The translations under genes and the position numbers were made by a program. The notes under the pieces are model-generated. The model saw nothing but the letters and a program-made list of their open reading frames with translations, was not told the DNA's origin and ran no database searches. From Bacillota bacterium (GTDB lineage: Bacteria; Bacillota; Clostridia; Acetivibrionales; DTU013), in assembly GCA_023426125.1 (NCBI GenBank), contig JAFABI010000017.1:314280-378279 (forward strand): a stretch of DNA of 64,000 bases. The letters are read 5' to 3'. Shown piece by piece: positions 8,182-16,573 of this stretch (its first letter is position 1; the number at the start of each line of letters is the position of its first letter).

Positions 8182-9927
8182 TTATTCTAATACTATTTTT
8201 GCCTTTTCAACAATTTCTTTCTCTATGAGTAACACTTTTTCCAGTAATTCGATTTGCTCATTTCTAAAGGAAGCTTCATAATTAATTTTTGTGCCTATGC
8301 AATTATATCTCAAATCCGGGCCATTGGATGATTTTAGTTTTTCCCTGAAAGCTGTGAGCATACCGGTAATTTTAGCATATGATTCGGCAACTTCGGACAA
8401 CACTTCTGCCTTTTTACCATTTAAAAGCAACCGGCAATCATTTAAGTATTTTGACGCACAGCGTCTTGCATCAATTAAATTTAGCAGCATGTAATCATTG
8501 ACGCTTAATCTCCTGTCAACATCATCTTTTATGCCTTTCTCGCCCCATAGCGCATTGTTCTTTAATCCTTCGATCCATTTTTCATACGCCTGCTGTCCTA
8601 GATAATATCCGCTTACACATTGTGATTCAAAGGACTCCACAAGTACATTGAGAGATGCAGCAAATATTTGGGGTTCAGAAGGTTTTTCGGTTTTTTCACC
8701 AAAATGTGCAATGAGAAACGGCCAAAAATCCGTTTCAAGGTATTCTTCATTTTTATTTAATCCGGCTAAAATTTCTTTGTCAAAATAAGTTCTGCAAAGT
8801 AATACTTTTCCGTTTTCTTTATAACCGGTTATTACACCCCATTCGGGAGCAATCCTTAAATTAATTGCAATAACAGGTTTTCCATTGGCAATATCTTGAA
8901 TAATCTTTTTTCGCTCAATGTTGCGTTGCTCTTTCTCAACTCTTTCAGCCCATATTTGTTCATAACCGATGGCGGAAAACAAAATACTTGAATAATCAAA
9001 AGCAACCAGGGCATCGACAGCACTCCAGTCCCAAATCTCAGTAAAAGCAATACGGTAGCAAGCACCGGACATACCCATAATTTGTTCATAGGTATATTGT
9101 TCGTATAGATATTTTAATGCTGCATAAACCGCGCCTGCCCAGGTGCAATCCATGCCTGTTTCCCATTCGAGCGTCATAACCCCCGGCAAAATGCAGACGG
9201 ACATATCTTTAAGATAAAGCTCGGTTCTATCGGTTGAATAACAAAGTGTCTCGTTTTCTTCACAGCTGACCGCATGTATACCTTTGCGATTTATGTATAT
9301 GACGGTCAGATATTCTGGTTCGTCCGCCCCGGTACAACTGGGAAATCTCTCATGGTTGACATGAATTTCACTCCATTTGAAATAGTCATAATGCTTCATT
9401 TTTGGCATAGCGGATTTATATTCTCCTGTATTTCCGTAATATGCTCCAACGATTTCAAAATCCGTTTTACTGTTATGCTTTTCAGCCGATAAGTCAATGA
9501 GTAAATCAGAACCCTGCACAGCATAATCATAAAAGATCCCGTTTGGCGTCTGATATTTTACGAGCAGTATACCAACTCTGCAAGTATCAAGGGATATCCC
9601 TAAATACTGCGGATTAGCAATAATATTTAGCCTGTTGCCGTTTACATGATTATTGACAATCTGTGTAGCATTCATTTCTTTTGTACCATCTGAATAAATC
9701 GCACTCAATATTAACAGCTCTCTTGGCTTTAATATTGAATCAATAGTCGTTTCAAGAATTTCTGAAATTAAAGGCAGCAAAGCGGTTTCAGGCAAGCATT
9801 TTCCATTTTCCCACTTGCTTATCGCTTGTGACGATACGCCTAAAAGCTCCGCAAATTTTTCACCGGTAAGGCCTTTTTCTTTTCTCAGCAATGCAATTTG
9901 GTTGCCTATCTTATAATTATCCAACAT
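8182..9927 (-). CDS. XRE-family regulator fused to a large C-terminal domain (BtrH/C39-like region)
   Basis: 581 residues. An N-terminal XRE helix-turn-helix occupies about residues 5-60 (NQIALLRKEKGLTGEKFAEL, then GVSSQAISKWENGKCLPE). The large C-terminal part includes WAGAVYAALKYL and GKPVIAINLRIAPEWGVITG, which resemble cysteine-peptidase-like/BtrH N-terminal proteins that bind or process acyl or peptide substrates. The start at 9927 follows TTTGGAGG by 8 bases; a TTG five codons upstream overlaps the ribosome site and was rejected. Known relatives sit next to ABC transporters, and a broken ABC ATPase lies just upstream here. The regulator may sense a substrate through its C-terminal domain; this is inference. 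Confidence 0.7.
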   Translation of the reverse strand: MLDNYKIGNQIALLRKEKGLTGEKFAELLGVSSQAISKWENGKCLPETALLPLISEILETTIDSILKPRELLILSAIYSDGTKEMNATQIVNNHVNGNRLNIIANPQYLGISLDTCRVGILLVKYQTPNGIFYDYAVQGSDLLIDLSAEKHNSKTDFEIVGAYYGNTGEYKSAMPKMKHYDYFKWSEIHVNHERFPSCTGADEPEYLTVIYINRKGIHAVSCEENETLCYSTDRTELYLKDMSVCILPGVMTLEWETGMDCTWAGAVYAALKYLYEQYTYEQIMGMSGACYRIAFTEIWDWSAVDALVAFDYSSILFSAIGYEQIWAERVEKEQRNIERKKIIQDIANGKPVIAINLRIAPEWGVITGYKENGKVLLCRTYFDKEILAGLNKNEEYLETDFWPFLIAHFGEKTEKPSEPQIFAASLNVLVESFESQCVSGYYLGQQAYEKWIEGLKNNALWGEKGIKDDVDRRLSVNDYMLLNLIDARRCASKYLNDCRLLLNGKKAEVLSEVAESYAKITGMLTAFREKLKSSNGPDLRYNCIGTKINYEASFRNEQIELLEKVLLIEKEIVEKAKIVLE

Positions 9928-10093
9928 TTTACTTACCTCCAAATATATTCAGCGCTGTAATTACATTATAGGCAAACCATATCCAACAAACCATATATTA
10001 AAGTTGAAAGATAGTAAATAAAAATCAACCTGAAGTTGGGATTGATTTTTCAAAATGGAATTGGTTTGTAAAGGTTGGATGTTTTATTAAAGC
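9928..10093. other. intergenic region with terminator-like hairpin
   Basis: AAAAATCAA (10020-10028) and TTGATTTTT (10042-10050) form a perfect 9-bp stem ending in a T-run, a plausible intrinsic terminator. Short repeats (AAACCATAT) precede it. No gene is seen. Confidence 0.4.
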
Positions 10094-10234
10094 GTGGCTA
10101 TTGCCCGTGCTTTAGTAACGGAGCCTTCTTTGCTGCTGGCAGATGAACCAACCGGCTCTTTGGATTCTGCTACCCGAAAAGACATACTGGCTTTGTTTCA
10201 AAAGCTAAATGACAATGGCAATACCATAATCGTG
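10094..10234 (+). pseudogene. internal fragment of an ABC transporter ATPase
   Basis: It encodes VAIARALVTEPSLLLADEP, TGSLDSATRKDILALF and NDNGNTIIV: the helix after the ABC signature, Walker B and the D-loop of a peptide/macrolide-type ATPase (MacB/BceA family). Walker A and the signature itself are missing upstream, and the sequence breaks off just before the switch histidine. The ATG-less start and absence of a ribosome site confirm a relic. It may once have partnered the FtsX permease at 11.65-14.04 kb. Confidence 0.8.
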
Positions 10235-10236
10235 AA

Positions 10237-10427
10237 ACGCCGCCGGCATCTATCCGAAATATATTATCCTTCGGGATATACTTGCACAGCGCCGGAATGG
10301 TGACGTCCGTGCTGCATGCCTGCCAGAAACGGGAAATTTCGTCCGTTGTCAGTTCCGTCTTGCAGGATACCTGACTGTAATAACCAAACGGCGGGTATGT
10401 TTTTTCATCTTTGAGGTTTCGTTTTTA
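10237..10427 (-). pseudogene. unrecognised protein fragment
   Basis: On the minus strand the frame reads EKTYPPFGYYSQVSCKTEL, then TTDEISRFWQACSTDVTIPA and LCKYIPKDNIFRID, with good coding character. It then runs without a natural end into the antisense of the ABC ATPase fragment. It has no start codon with a ribosome site. I do not recognise the family. It looks like a piece of another gene joined to the ATPase relic. Confidence 0.35.
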
Positions 10428-10468
10428 AGCAAATGCAGGATTAAGTCTAAAAAGAAATCCATCACGAA

Positions 10469-11359
10469 CTACTCCGTGCCATAAATAGCTCTTGCCTGTG
10501 GATATTTTTCTAAGAATGCCGCATTTGCCGCTTCAAGCCTCTCGCAGTATGTTTTGTATGCCGGGCTTAATATCATTAAATTTGCAATAAATACATTATG
10601 ATAGCCGCTACTCTTCTGAAACTCCATCATTAAAGCTGTCATTTTTCCCTGTGGGGATTGCTTGAATTCTTCGGAAGTGCGATAAGCGATGTATTCTTCT
10701 ACATTCAACTTTTGGAAATAAGCATCAGGATCATGGATAGCTTCTTCCATCAATAAATTCATAGTATCTTCATATTTTCCCATATCTACATTTTCATTAA
10801 GCTGAATAGCCTGCTCCAAATAGGTGTGCAACGCATCAGGGATAAGTGTAGCTGCGTTATCCAAATATGAAACTATTTTACCGTAGGCTGCACGCTGTTC
10901 GTCGGTCTTGATTGGTTCTCTTAGAAAACGGCCGAAATGCAAAGAAACATATAATCCATAGTTGCCGGGGAAGGCCAGAATTAATTTTTCTTGAACAGTA
11001 AAACATTCCTCGTCAAGCTGCTGCAAACAGTGAAAGCTATCCTCTATATCGTAGTTTTTAATCAACCCGTCAATACATTCCTGTGCCGCCTTGAGCCTTT
11101 GTATTTTAAGCTCATTCAGGCGCTTATAACGGGCAAGCGCCACCGTCTTATCCTTACTGTCTAAAATCATGCGGATGTCTTGGATACCAATACCACATTT
11201 ACGCAGTACCGATATTTCTTTTAATATAGAAATTTCCTTGTCTTTATAATTTCGGTATCCATTATCCAACATCTGCGGCTTGATAAAGCCCTGCTGCTCA
11301 TAATATTCAACGGCCTTTTTGGTCAAGCCACATACTTGGCATGCTTCTTTAATCAACAT
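10469..11359 (-). CDS. MerR-family transcriptional regulator with long effector domain
   Basis: 296 residues. The N-terminal winged helix is of MerR type (MLIKEACQVCGLTKKAVEYY, then LDNGYRNY), followed by the coiled-coil dimer helix and an about 190-residue helical effector domain that I cannot assign to a known ligand class. The start at 11359 is chosen because AAGGAGGG lies 7 bases upstream; two earlier ATG codons are too close to or before the ribosome site. Its promoter has the 19-bp spacer typical of MerR targets, implying autoregulation by DNA distortion. It lies between relics of an ABC transporter and the FtsX permease, so it may control that transporter. Confidence 0.88.
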   Translation of the reverse strand: MLIKEACQVCGLTKKAVEYYEQQGFIKPQMLDNGYRNYKDKEISILKEISVLRKCGIGIQDIRMILDSKDKTVALARYKRLNELKIQRLKAAQECIDGLIKNYDIEDSFHCLQQLDEECFTVQEKLILAFPGNYGLYVSLHFGRFLREPIKTDEQRAAYGKIVSYLDNAATLIPDALHTYLEQAIQLNENVDMGKYEDTMNLLMEEAIHDPDAYFQKLNVEEYIAYRTSEEFKQSPQGKMTALMMEFQKSSGYHNVFIANLMILSPAYKTYCERLEAANAAFLEKYPQARAIYGTE

Positions 11360-11381
11360 GCGCATCCCTCCTTTACCAAAC

Positions 11382-11412
11382 ACTATAAGCCAACCCCTAA
11401 GGGAGTAGTCAA
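11382..11412 (-). promoter_or_regulatory. MerR-type promoter with 19-bp spacer
   Basis: On the minus strand TTGACT (11407-11412) and TATAGT (11382-11387) are separated by 19 bp containing an imperfect dyad ACTCCC/GGGGT. This over-long spacer with a central dyad is the classic MerR-activated promoter layout. It drives the MerR gene ending at 10469. Confidence 0.7.
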
Positions 11413-11570
11413 GTCTTAAATAAAATTACCATTATTCAGTAAATGAGAATCATACCATTCTATCCAAAACATAGGATTTCCTTATTTTAATATAACATAT
11501 TCCTGGGTGTTTATTTTATATATACGGAGAAACGAATGAATTCAAATTAATGGATTCCGTTTTATGTCCT

Positions 11571-11660
11571 ATGCGCGACCAGCCTCGTTGAAACTCCGCT
11601 GATGTAAGAAAATTTGTCTACAAACGACAAATTTTCTTTGAATTAGGTCGTTATAAGGAT
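11571..11660 (+). repeat. dispersed structured repeat, copy B
   Basis: Near-identical to copy A over the core: GCGACC (11575-11580), GCCTCGTTGAAACTCCGCTG, then a perfect 12-bp hairpin AGAAAATTTGTC/GACAAATTTTCT, and closing GGTCGT (11646-11651). Its right end, read on the minus strand, provides the TAA stop (11651-11653) of the FtsX permease. It lacks the long leader seen in copies A and C. Confidence 0.7.
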
Positions 11661-14044
11661 TTAATGGTTTCAGAAATCCCCTTAGCCTTTATTCCTCTAA
11701 GCGGACTTATGACTGAGAGCGCCGCCGTCAAAACACAAATTACAAATATCAATATTACCTGCCAGGCAGGGAACATCCAGTCAGTTGCAAGAATATCAAG
11801 TAGTTTCCTTTGAAGAAAAATTCCAAGAATACACCCGGCTATGCAGCCTGTTACGCTATAGGTAATGGATTGAGCGAGAACCATTTTATTCAGCTGTTTA
11901 CCCGACATACCGATAGCCCGCATAGTCCCCAAATATTTCGTCTTGGATGCAACACTTGTGTTCATGGTATTTATTATATTCAACACACTTATGAGTACAA
12001 TCACGCCTACAAAGCCATAAATGAATATTGCTATAGTCATAAAGGCGTTGTCCGCTTCCGTATTGAGCTGCCTTTTGTCATGAAGAGTGACCGTTCCATC
12101 AATCATTTCTTTTACTTGGCTTACAGTTTGCTCCTGATCCTTATCATTAAGCTGGATATCAACTGTCTTATATAGGGTATCATTTGATACTTCCCTGAAG
12201 AGCTTTTCTGTAGTGATAAATGTTGTCATCGTTAGCTTATCAGTAGAATACGGTGCTGAATCCATGATTCCCATAACCGTAAATTCTTCGGTTCCGGCAT
12301 TGGTTCCAACATATACCTTATCGCCAAGCTGAAAATCCGTAGTTTTTATTAACTCATTGTTTCTGTAAATCTTTCTGACCGCTATCATCCCATTCTGCTT
12401 ATTGAGATTGTTGTCATCGCAGGTTCCTTCGGACAGGTAATCTTTTGCCCATTTTAACTGAGTTTCATTATAAGAAACGAGCCATGAATTTTCAGGAGCA
12501 ACCAACAAATTGTTGGTTGCAGTTTTGATATCTCCGATGCTTTCCTTATACTTATCCGTAAGCCTTGAAGCGTTAAATGCGGCACTGACCAGGCTGCTCA
12601 TTCTGCCGGACACATTTTCCGCTCCGTCCAAGCTGGATAGACTTTTAAACAGATTACTGCTTATTCCGGTATCAGATGAGAGTGAAATATCCGCTGTGTA
12701 TGATTTTGTGGTGCTCATTCCCATAAAAGTCGGGTTGACAAGAACGCTGAATCCCAAAAACATAACGATACTGATCGCTATGGAACTTGACATCAATACC
12801 AGGGTTCGCTTTTTATTTACTGCATTGTTCATCCCAATTGCGGTTTCAACACGAAACAGCCTCGTGAGAGTACTCCGTTTCTTTCTTTTGGTAATTTTAA
12901 TTTCACCGCTTCCGGTAACGGCATTTACAGGGGAAACCCTCGCGGCTTTTTTGGCAGGCAGCAGAGATGCCATAAAGACCGTAAGAAATCCGGTCAGCAC
13001 TCCCGCTCCGATACCAATTGTGCTGACATTAAAAATGGTAATGTCTCCAAAGAAATTCTTGTTATAAAACTTTAATAAAGCAGAACACGCAAGGGTTATG
13101 AGGATGCCTGCAAGCACCCCAAAAGGGATCGCTTTGAGCGATATTAAAAGACTTTCTCTCCCGACAAGTCTTTTAATTTGTTTTTTTGAAGCTCCGATAC
13201 ATCGTAACAATCCAAATTGCCGTACTCTATCCATAACTGAAATGTTAAAGGTATTGTATATCATAACAACCGCAGTTATGAGCACAAGTGCGAACAACAC
13301 CGCTCCTATGGCGTATAGTTTTATCACACGATTATTATTTGTTTGCAGCATGAGCGCTAATAACCCTTCATTGTAGCCAATCCTATCCTCGGGAATATTT
13401 AAATCCGATACGATTTCTTTCTTCGCATTCTGAATATTAACATCTTCTTTAAACAAGACAAAGTATTGACTGTTAACAGCGGACAGCCCTTCAGATGCTT
13501 CCCACGATAGAAAAACAAAGGGTATAGCCGCAGCCTTTGTCGCACCCCAGTCATTGATTATTCCGCTGATAATATACTTGCCGGTGGTTCCGTTCGACAA
13601 AAAAGTCGTTACAGTGTCGCCAATTTTCAAAGTGGCTTTATCCATATACCATTTTTCGAGCATAATCTCATTCTTCTTAATCGGCGCACTGCCTTCTGCA
13701 AGAACAATATTCAGGTTCCCGGCAAAATTTGCATCAATGCTTCCCAAAGCGCATTTCACATTATTTATTGTACCTTCGCCAAGGTCTTTAAGCATCCCGA
13801 AATTTTCAACGTCTATGCGGCTTCCGATAGAATTAATCTCATTCTGCGTTGGATTTCGAATCAAAATATGATAATTGCCTTCACGCTTTAATACCTGAAC
13901 CTTTTCAAACTTTACCAGCGCATCCAGCATGGAAAATATCCCAACAACAAGAGCCACAGCCATTACAACGCTTAATACAGTAAGCCTTGTTTTCTTTCTA
14001 TGTTTGGACAGATATTTAGGTGCGAGAGCAAGATAGTTTTTCAT
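11651..14044 (-). CDS. ABC transporter permease, FtsX type (antimicrobial-peptide/lipoprotein exporter-like)
   Basis: 797 residues from the ATG at 14044 (MKNYLALAPKYL), preceded by GGGGGTG; a GTG at 14086 with AAAGGTG is an alternative. One N-terminal membrane helix (about 20-45) precedes an extracytoplasmic domain. FtsX segments lie near 245-375 and contain RQFGLLRCIGASKKQI, the usual coupling loop to the ATPase. A second helix near 425 precedes another outer domain, and three helices close the protein near 670-785, again with YLGTMRAIGMSGKQL. No intact ATPase is encoded beside it; fragments of an ATPase and of a histidine kinase flank it. It may use an ATPase from elsewhere or be on the way to decay. 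Its last codons abut repeat copy B. Confidence 0.88.
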   Translation of the reverse strand: MKNYLALAPKYLSKHRKKTRLTVLSVVMAVALVVGIFSMLDALVKFEKVQVLKREGNYHILIRNPTQNEINSIGSRIDVENFGMLKDLGEGTINNVKCALGSIDANFAGNLNIVLAEGSAPIKKNEIMLEKWYMDKATLKIGDTVTTFLSNGTTGKYIISGIINDWGATKAAAIPFVFLSWEASEGLSAVNSQYFVLFKEDVNIQNAKKEIVSDLNIPEDRIGYNEGLLALMLQTNNNRVIKLYAIGAVLFALVLITAVVMIYNTFNISVMDRVRQFGLLRCIGASKKQIKRLVGRESLLISLKAIPFGVLAGILITLACSALLKFYNKNFFGDITIFNVSTIGIGAGVLTGFLTVFMASLLPAKKAARVSPVNAVTGSGEIKITKRKKRSTLTRLFRVETAIGMNNAVNKKRTLVLMSSSIAISIVMFLGFSVLVNPTFMGMSTTKSYTADISLSSDTGISSNLFKSLSSLDGAENVSGRMSSLVSAAFNASRLTDKYKESIGDIKTATNNLLVAPENSWLVSYNETQLKWAKDYLSEGTCDDNNLNKQNGMIAVRKIYRNNELIKTTDFQLGDKVYVGTNAGTEEFTVMGIMDSAPYSTDKLTMTTFITTEKLFREVSNDTLYKTVDIQLNDKDQEQTVSQVKEMIDGTVTLHDKRQLNTEADNAFMTIAIFIYGFVGVIVLISVLNIINTMNTSVASKTKYLGTMRAIGMSGKQLNKMVLAQSITYSVTGCIAGCILGIFLQRKLLDILATDWMFPAWQVILIFVICVLTAALSVISPLRGIKAKGISETIKSL

Positions 14045-14192
14045 CTTGCAGCACCCCCAAGCTCTATTAAAATATTCAATAGTCACACCTCACCTTTCTT
14101 TAACTGAGATGATAGCATTCTCCCCTTACTTTTAAGTGAATTTTTCCTTACAGATTTGAAAGCTTTGGAAATTTTCTTTGAATTAGGTCGTT
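14045..14192. repeat. intergenic region with partial structured repeat, copy D
   Basis: Bases 14169-14196 match the right half of copies A to C (ATTTTCTTTGAATTAGGTCG followed by TTATAAG). The left half is lost. It lies directly at the 3' end of the histidine kinase relic, in the same orientation relative to the coding strand as copy B at the permease. Confidence 0.6.
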
Positions 14193-14335
14193 ATAAGATG
14201 AAATTCGGCTCCCTGTCCCAATTCACCCCGGATTGTGATTGTACCTCCATGTTTTTCCACGATAACCTTCGAGAGCGCAAGCCCGATACCAACACCCTGC
14301 CTGTTTTTTGAATAACGGCTTCAATAAAATCTTTT
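14181..14335 (-). pseudogene. C-terminal fragment of a sensor histidine kinase
   Basis: The minus strand encodes GVGIGLALSKVIVEKHGG, then TITIRGELGQGAEFHL, the G2 and terminal part of a HATPase_c domain, followed by ITT and a TAA supplied by repeat copy D. Upstream the frame has a TGA within FY(stop)SRYSKNR. All upstream kinase sequence is missing. With the nearby FtsX permease and ABC ATPase relic this looks like a former two-component/ABC peptide-resistance module. Confidence 0.8.
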
Positions 14336-14362
14336 GGGTGTTATTTTAATTTTGTATAAAAA

Positions 14363-14375
14363 CTGGTCATACCAG
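14363..14375 (+). promoter_or_regulatory. FadR-type operator upstream of the GntR-family gene
   Basis: CTGGTCATACCAG is a perfect palindrome around CAT, matching the TGGTNNNACCA pattern of FadR-subfamily GntR regulators. The same site, in opposite orientation, occurs at 15165-15175 before the next gene. It lies 60 bp before the regulator start, consistent with autoregulation. Confidence 0.7.
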
Positions 14376-14434
14376 TAGACATGAAACAGGATTTATAGTA
14401 TTATTTTATTATCCTATTGCATCGGGTGAATCAA

Positions 14435-15121
14435 ATGCTGGAACCTTTAAACAAGACACGGCTGTATGAAGATATCGTAAAACAGATTATTGATAGCATA
14501 AAAAGCGGCGAATTGAAGCCCGGAGACAAGCTCCCGACGGAAAGGGAGCTTGCGCTTCAGCTTAACGTCAGCAGGACAGCTATCCGCGAGGCATTGCGTT
14601 CGCTTGAGATCATGGGAGTGATTTATTCAAAGGTAGGAAGCGGCACTTTTATAAAAGAGATGTCACTGGACATCTTAATGGATTCCTTTGCAGGCATACT
14701 GAAAAAAAATGAACGTCTCATCATTGAACTGATTGAAGTAAGGATGCTGCTGGAAGTAGAGATTGCCAAACTGGCGGCGCGAAAGATCAATGATAACAAG
14801 ATACAGGCAATGGAAAAAGCTCTTAAGTTAATGGCGGATGAGATAAAAGAGGGTGGACTGGGTGTGAAAGGGGATAATGCATTCCATATTGAATTGGCCA
14901 ATGCGGCAGATAACCTAGCAATGACCAGTATACTCAACCTTTGCGGTGAACTTCTCAGCTCCACAAGAAAAGCGGCGCTGAAAGCACTGGGTGATCCTAA
15001 GATTGGCCTTGAGCATCATCGGATTATTCTGGCTGCCGTCAAATCCGGAAACGAGGAAGAGGCCGGGAGGCTGATGAAGGAACATCTGGAAATTGCATTT
15101 AATAATCTGAAGGGCGAATAG
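14435..15121 (+). CDS. GntR-family regulator, FadR subfamily (FCD domain)
   Basis: 228 residues. The N-terminal winged helix spans about residues 5-70 (KLPTERELALQLNVSRTAIR, then EALRSLEIMGVI). The C-terminal all-helical FCD domain (about 90-220) has the usual metal/ligand-site residues D(A)FH in GDNAFHIEL and histidines in GLEHHRIIL. Such regulators sense sugar acids or other small carboxylates. Start at 14435 (MLEPLNK) is preferred after GGGTG; TTG/GTG codons upstream are possible. It has an operator upstream and another upstream of the following carbohydrate genes, so it likely controls itself and that operon. Confidence 0.9.
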   Translation: MLEPLNKTRLYEDIVKQIIDSIKSGELKPGDKLPTERELALQLNVSRTAIREALRSLEIMGVIYSKVGSGTFIKEMSLDILMDSFAGILKKNERLIIELIEVRMLLEVEIAKLAARKINDNKIQAMEKALKLMADEIKEGGLGVKGDNAFHIELANAADNLAMTSILNLCGELLSSTRKAALKALGDPKIGLEHHRIILAAVKSGNEEEAGRLMKEHLEIAFNNLKGE

Positions 15122-15164
15122 ACTAAGACAAAATGATCGGAGACATGTTATTTTGTAATCTATT

Positions 15165-15175
15165 TGGTATGACCA
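15165..15175 (+). promoter_or_regulatory. second FadR-type operator
   Basis: TGGTATGACCA is the exact reverse complement of the core of the operator at 14363-14375. A further half-site GATACCAGA follows at about 15184. It lies 40 bp before the small ORF at 15215, so the regulator probably also controls transcription entering the mutarotase/GH genes. Confidence 0.7.
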
Positions 15176-15214
15176 GAATACAATGATACCAGAATTAGTA
15201 TAGATAAAATTATT

Positions 15215-15547
15215 ATGAAGAAAGAGATTAAAATGGATAGTAAAGAGTGTTTAGCAGAAATAATTGAAAAGTCCAGGGCTGCGCAAAAAAATTTTGAAGG
15301 ATTCAATCAGCAGCAAGTGGATTTTTATAAGTATTCGGGTAACACAAGCACCTATTATGACCTCTGGCTCAACGATACCCATTTCATTTTCCTTGCCGGC
15401 AAGGAAGCGGGGCTTACGGCAAAGATATCCGATGAGCAGTTCGCATGGCTGAGAGAGAAGCTGGCTGAGAATTATGCTGCCGGACGTCCGATTAAAAAGC
15501 AGATCCGGGAAATAAATAAGAAACAGAGGAAGTCAGCAGATGGTTAA
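15215..15547 (+). CDS. small conserved-looking protein of unknown function
   Basis: 110 residues, soluble, charged, with no signal peptide. Recognisable features are only a central region rich in aromatic residues (DFYKYSGNTSTYYDLWLN) and a lysine/arginine-rich C-terminus. The family is not recognised. An internal ATG at 15233 (MDSKE) has a slightly better upstream purine run and could be the true start. Its last 8 bases overlap the start of the mutarotase-like gene, implying translational coupling and a role in the same pathway. Confidence 0.65.
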   Translation: MKKEIKMDSKECLAEIIEKSRAAQKNFEGFNQQQVDFYKYSGNTSTYYDLWLNDTHFIFLAGKEAGLTAKISDEQFAWLREKLAENYAAGRPIKKQIREINKKQRKSADG

Positions 15548-16499
15548 GATTTACAGGGCGGCATATAAGGATGTATCCGCTGTGAATATGGAGAGCGACG
15601 CATTGCTTGTGCAGTTTTTGCCTGAGCTGGGTGGTAAAATGGCGTCATTGGTTCATAAGAAGACATCAAGGGAATTCCTTGTTCAGAGCGGCGGTGAAAG
15701 CTATAAAGCTCTTGAATATGACAAAAGCTATATTGATTCTGAGTGCAGCGGCTTTGACGACATGTTTCCCACCATTGACGAATGTTATTATGAGAGGTTC
15801 CCATGGCAGGGCACAAGGCTCCCCGACCATGGGGAAGTATGCAGCTTATGCTGGGATTGCCGGATAGAGGGCGATATACTGTATATGAAGACGTATGGTG
15901 TCAGATTGCCGTATATGCTGGAAAAAAGGGTATTCTTCGAGGACAGTGAAACTCTTCGGATAGACTACAGGGCTGCCAATCTTTCTGAATTTGATATGGA
16001 TTTCATATGGGCAGCCCATGTGATGCTGAATGCCGAGGAAGGAATGAAGCTGCTGCTACCGTTTAAGGAAGGGGTTAAGGCTTTCTGTGTATTCTCTTAC
16101 GACCCCGGCTTGGGGAAGCACGGCGATTTGCTGACATGGCCCGCCACAAAAGGGGCGGACGGCGGAGTAAGGGTGCTTGATGAGCCAGGGCCTATGAAGC
16201 CTGATGGGAATAGCTATAAATTCTATTTCGACGAGAAGATACCGGAAGGATGGCTTGCCTGCAAATACCCGGATGACGGTATGTCTTTGACTTTACAGTA
16301 TCCGGAGGAAAAGGTCCCTTATATGGGTATCTGGGTCAATGAAGGCTCCTTCAAGGGCTTGTACAACATCGCCCCTGAGCCTTGCACCGGGGCGTTTGAC
16401 AGGCTTGACGCTGCCCGTCTGCACAATAAAAACAGCATACTCAAGGCGAAAGAACAATTCAGCTGGTTTTTGAAATTTAAGGCGGCAGCTGGGGAGTAA
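15540..16499 (+). CDS. aldose 1-epimerase-like (galactose-mutarotase fold) protein
   Basis: 319 residues of the beta-sandwich mutarotase superfamily. Typical landmarks are an N-terminal strand with FLPELGGKMASLVHKK, CSGFDDMFPTIDECYYE, LPDHGEVCSLCW (the histidine and aspartate region), and a C-terminal YMGIWVNEGSFKGLYNIAPE. It probably interconverts anomers of a sugar, or binds it, ahead of catabolism of products made by the neighbouring hydrolases. It starts inside the end of the preceding small ORF (ATGG overlap). The mutarotase family is clear; the precise substrate is not. Confidence 0.8.
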   Translation: MVKIYRAAYKDVSAVNMESDALLVQFLPELGGKMASLVHKKTSREFLVQSGGESYKALEYDKSYIDSECSGFDDMFPTIDECYYERFPWQGTRLPDHGEVCSLCWDCRIEGDILYMKTYGVRLPYMLEKRVFFEDSETLRIDYRAANLSEFDMDFIWAAHVMLNAEEGMKLLLPFKEGVKAFCVFSYDPGLGKHGDLLTWPATKGADGGVRVLDEPGPMKPDGNSYKFYFDEKIPEGWLACKYPDDGMSLTLQYPEEKVPYMGIWVNEGSFKGLYNIAPEPCTGAFDRLDAARLHNKNSILKAKEQFSWFLKFKAAAGE

Positions 16500-16573
16500 G
16501 CAGCGATTCAGAGCATCCGCGCCGTTTATTATTACAGTTATGTTTTCCAATAACCAAAGAGAGGTGTTGCAGG

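Noticed and set aside
12510..13871. Several plus-strand open frames of 90-185 codons
   Set aside because: They are antisense shadows of the FtsX permease; composition follows the opposite strand.
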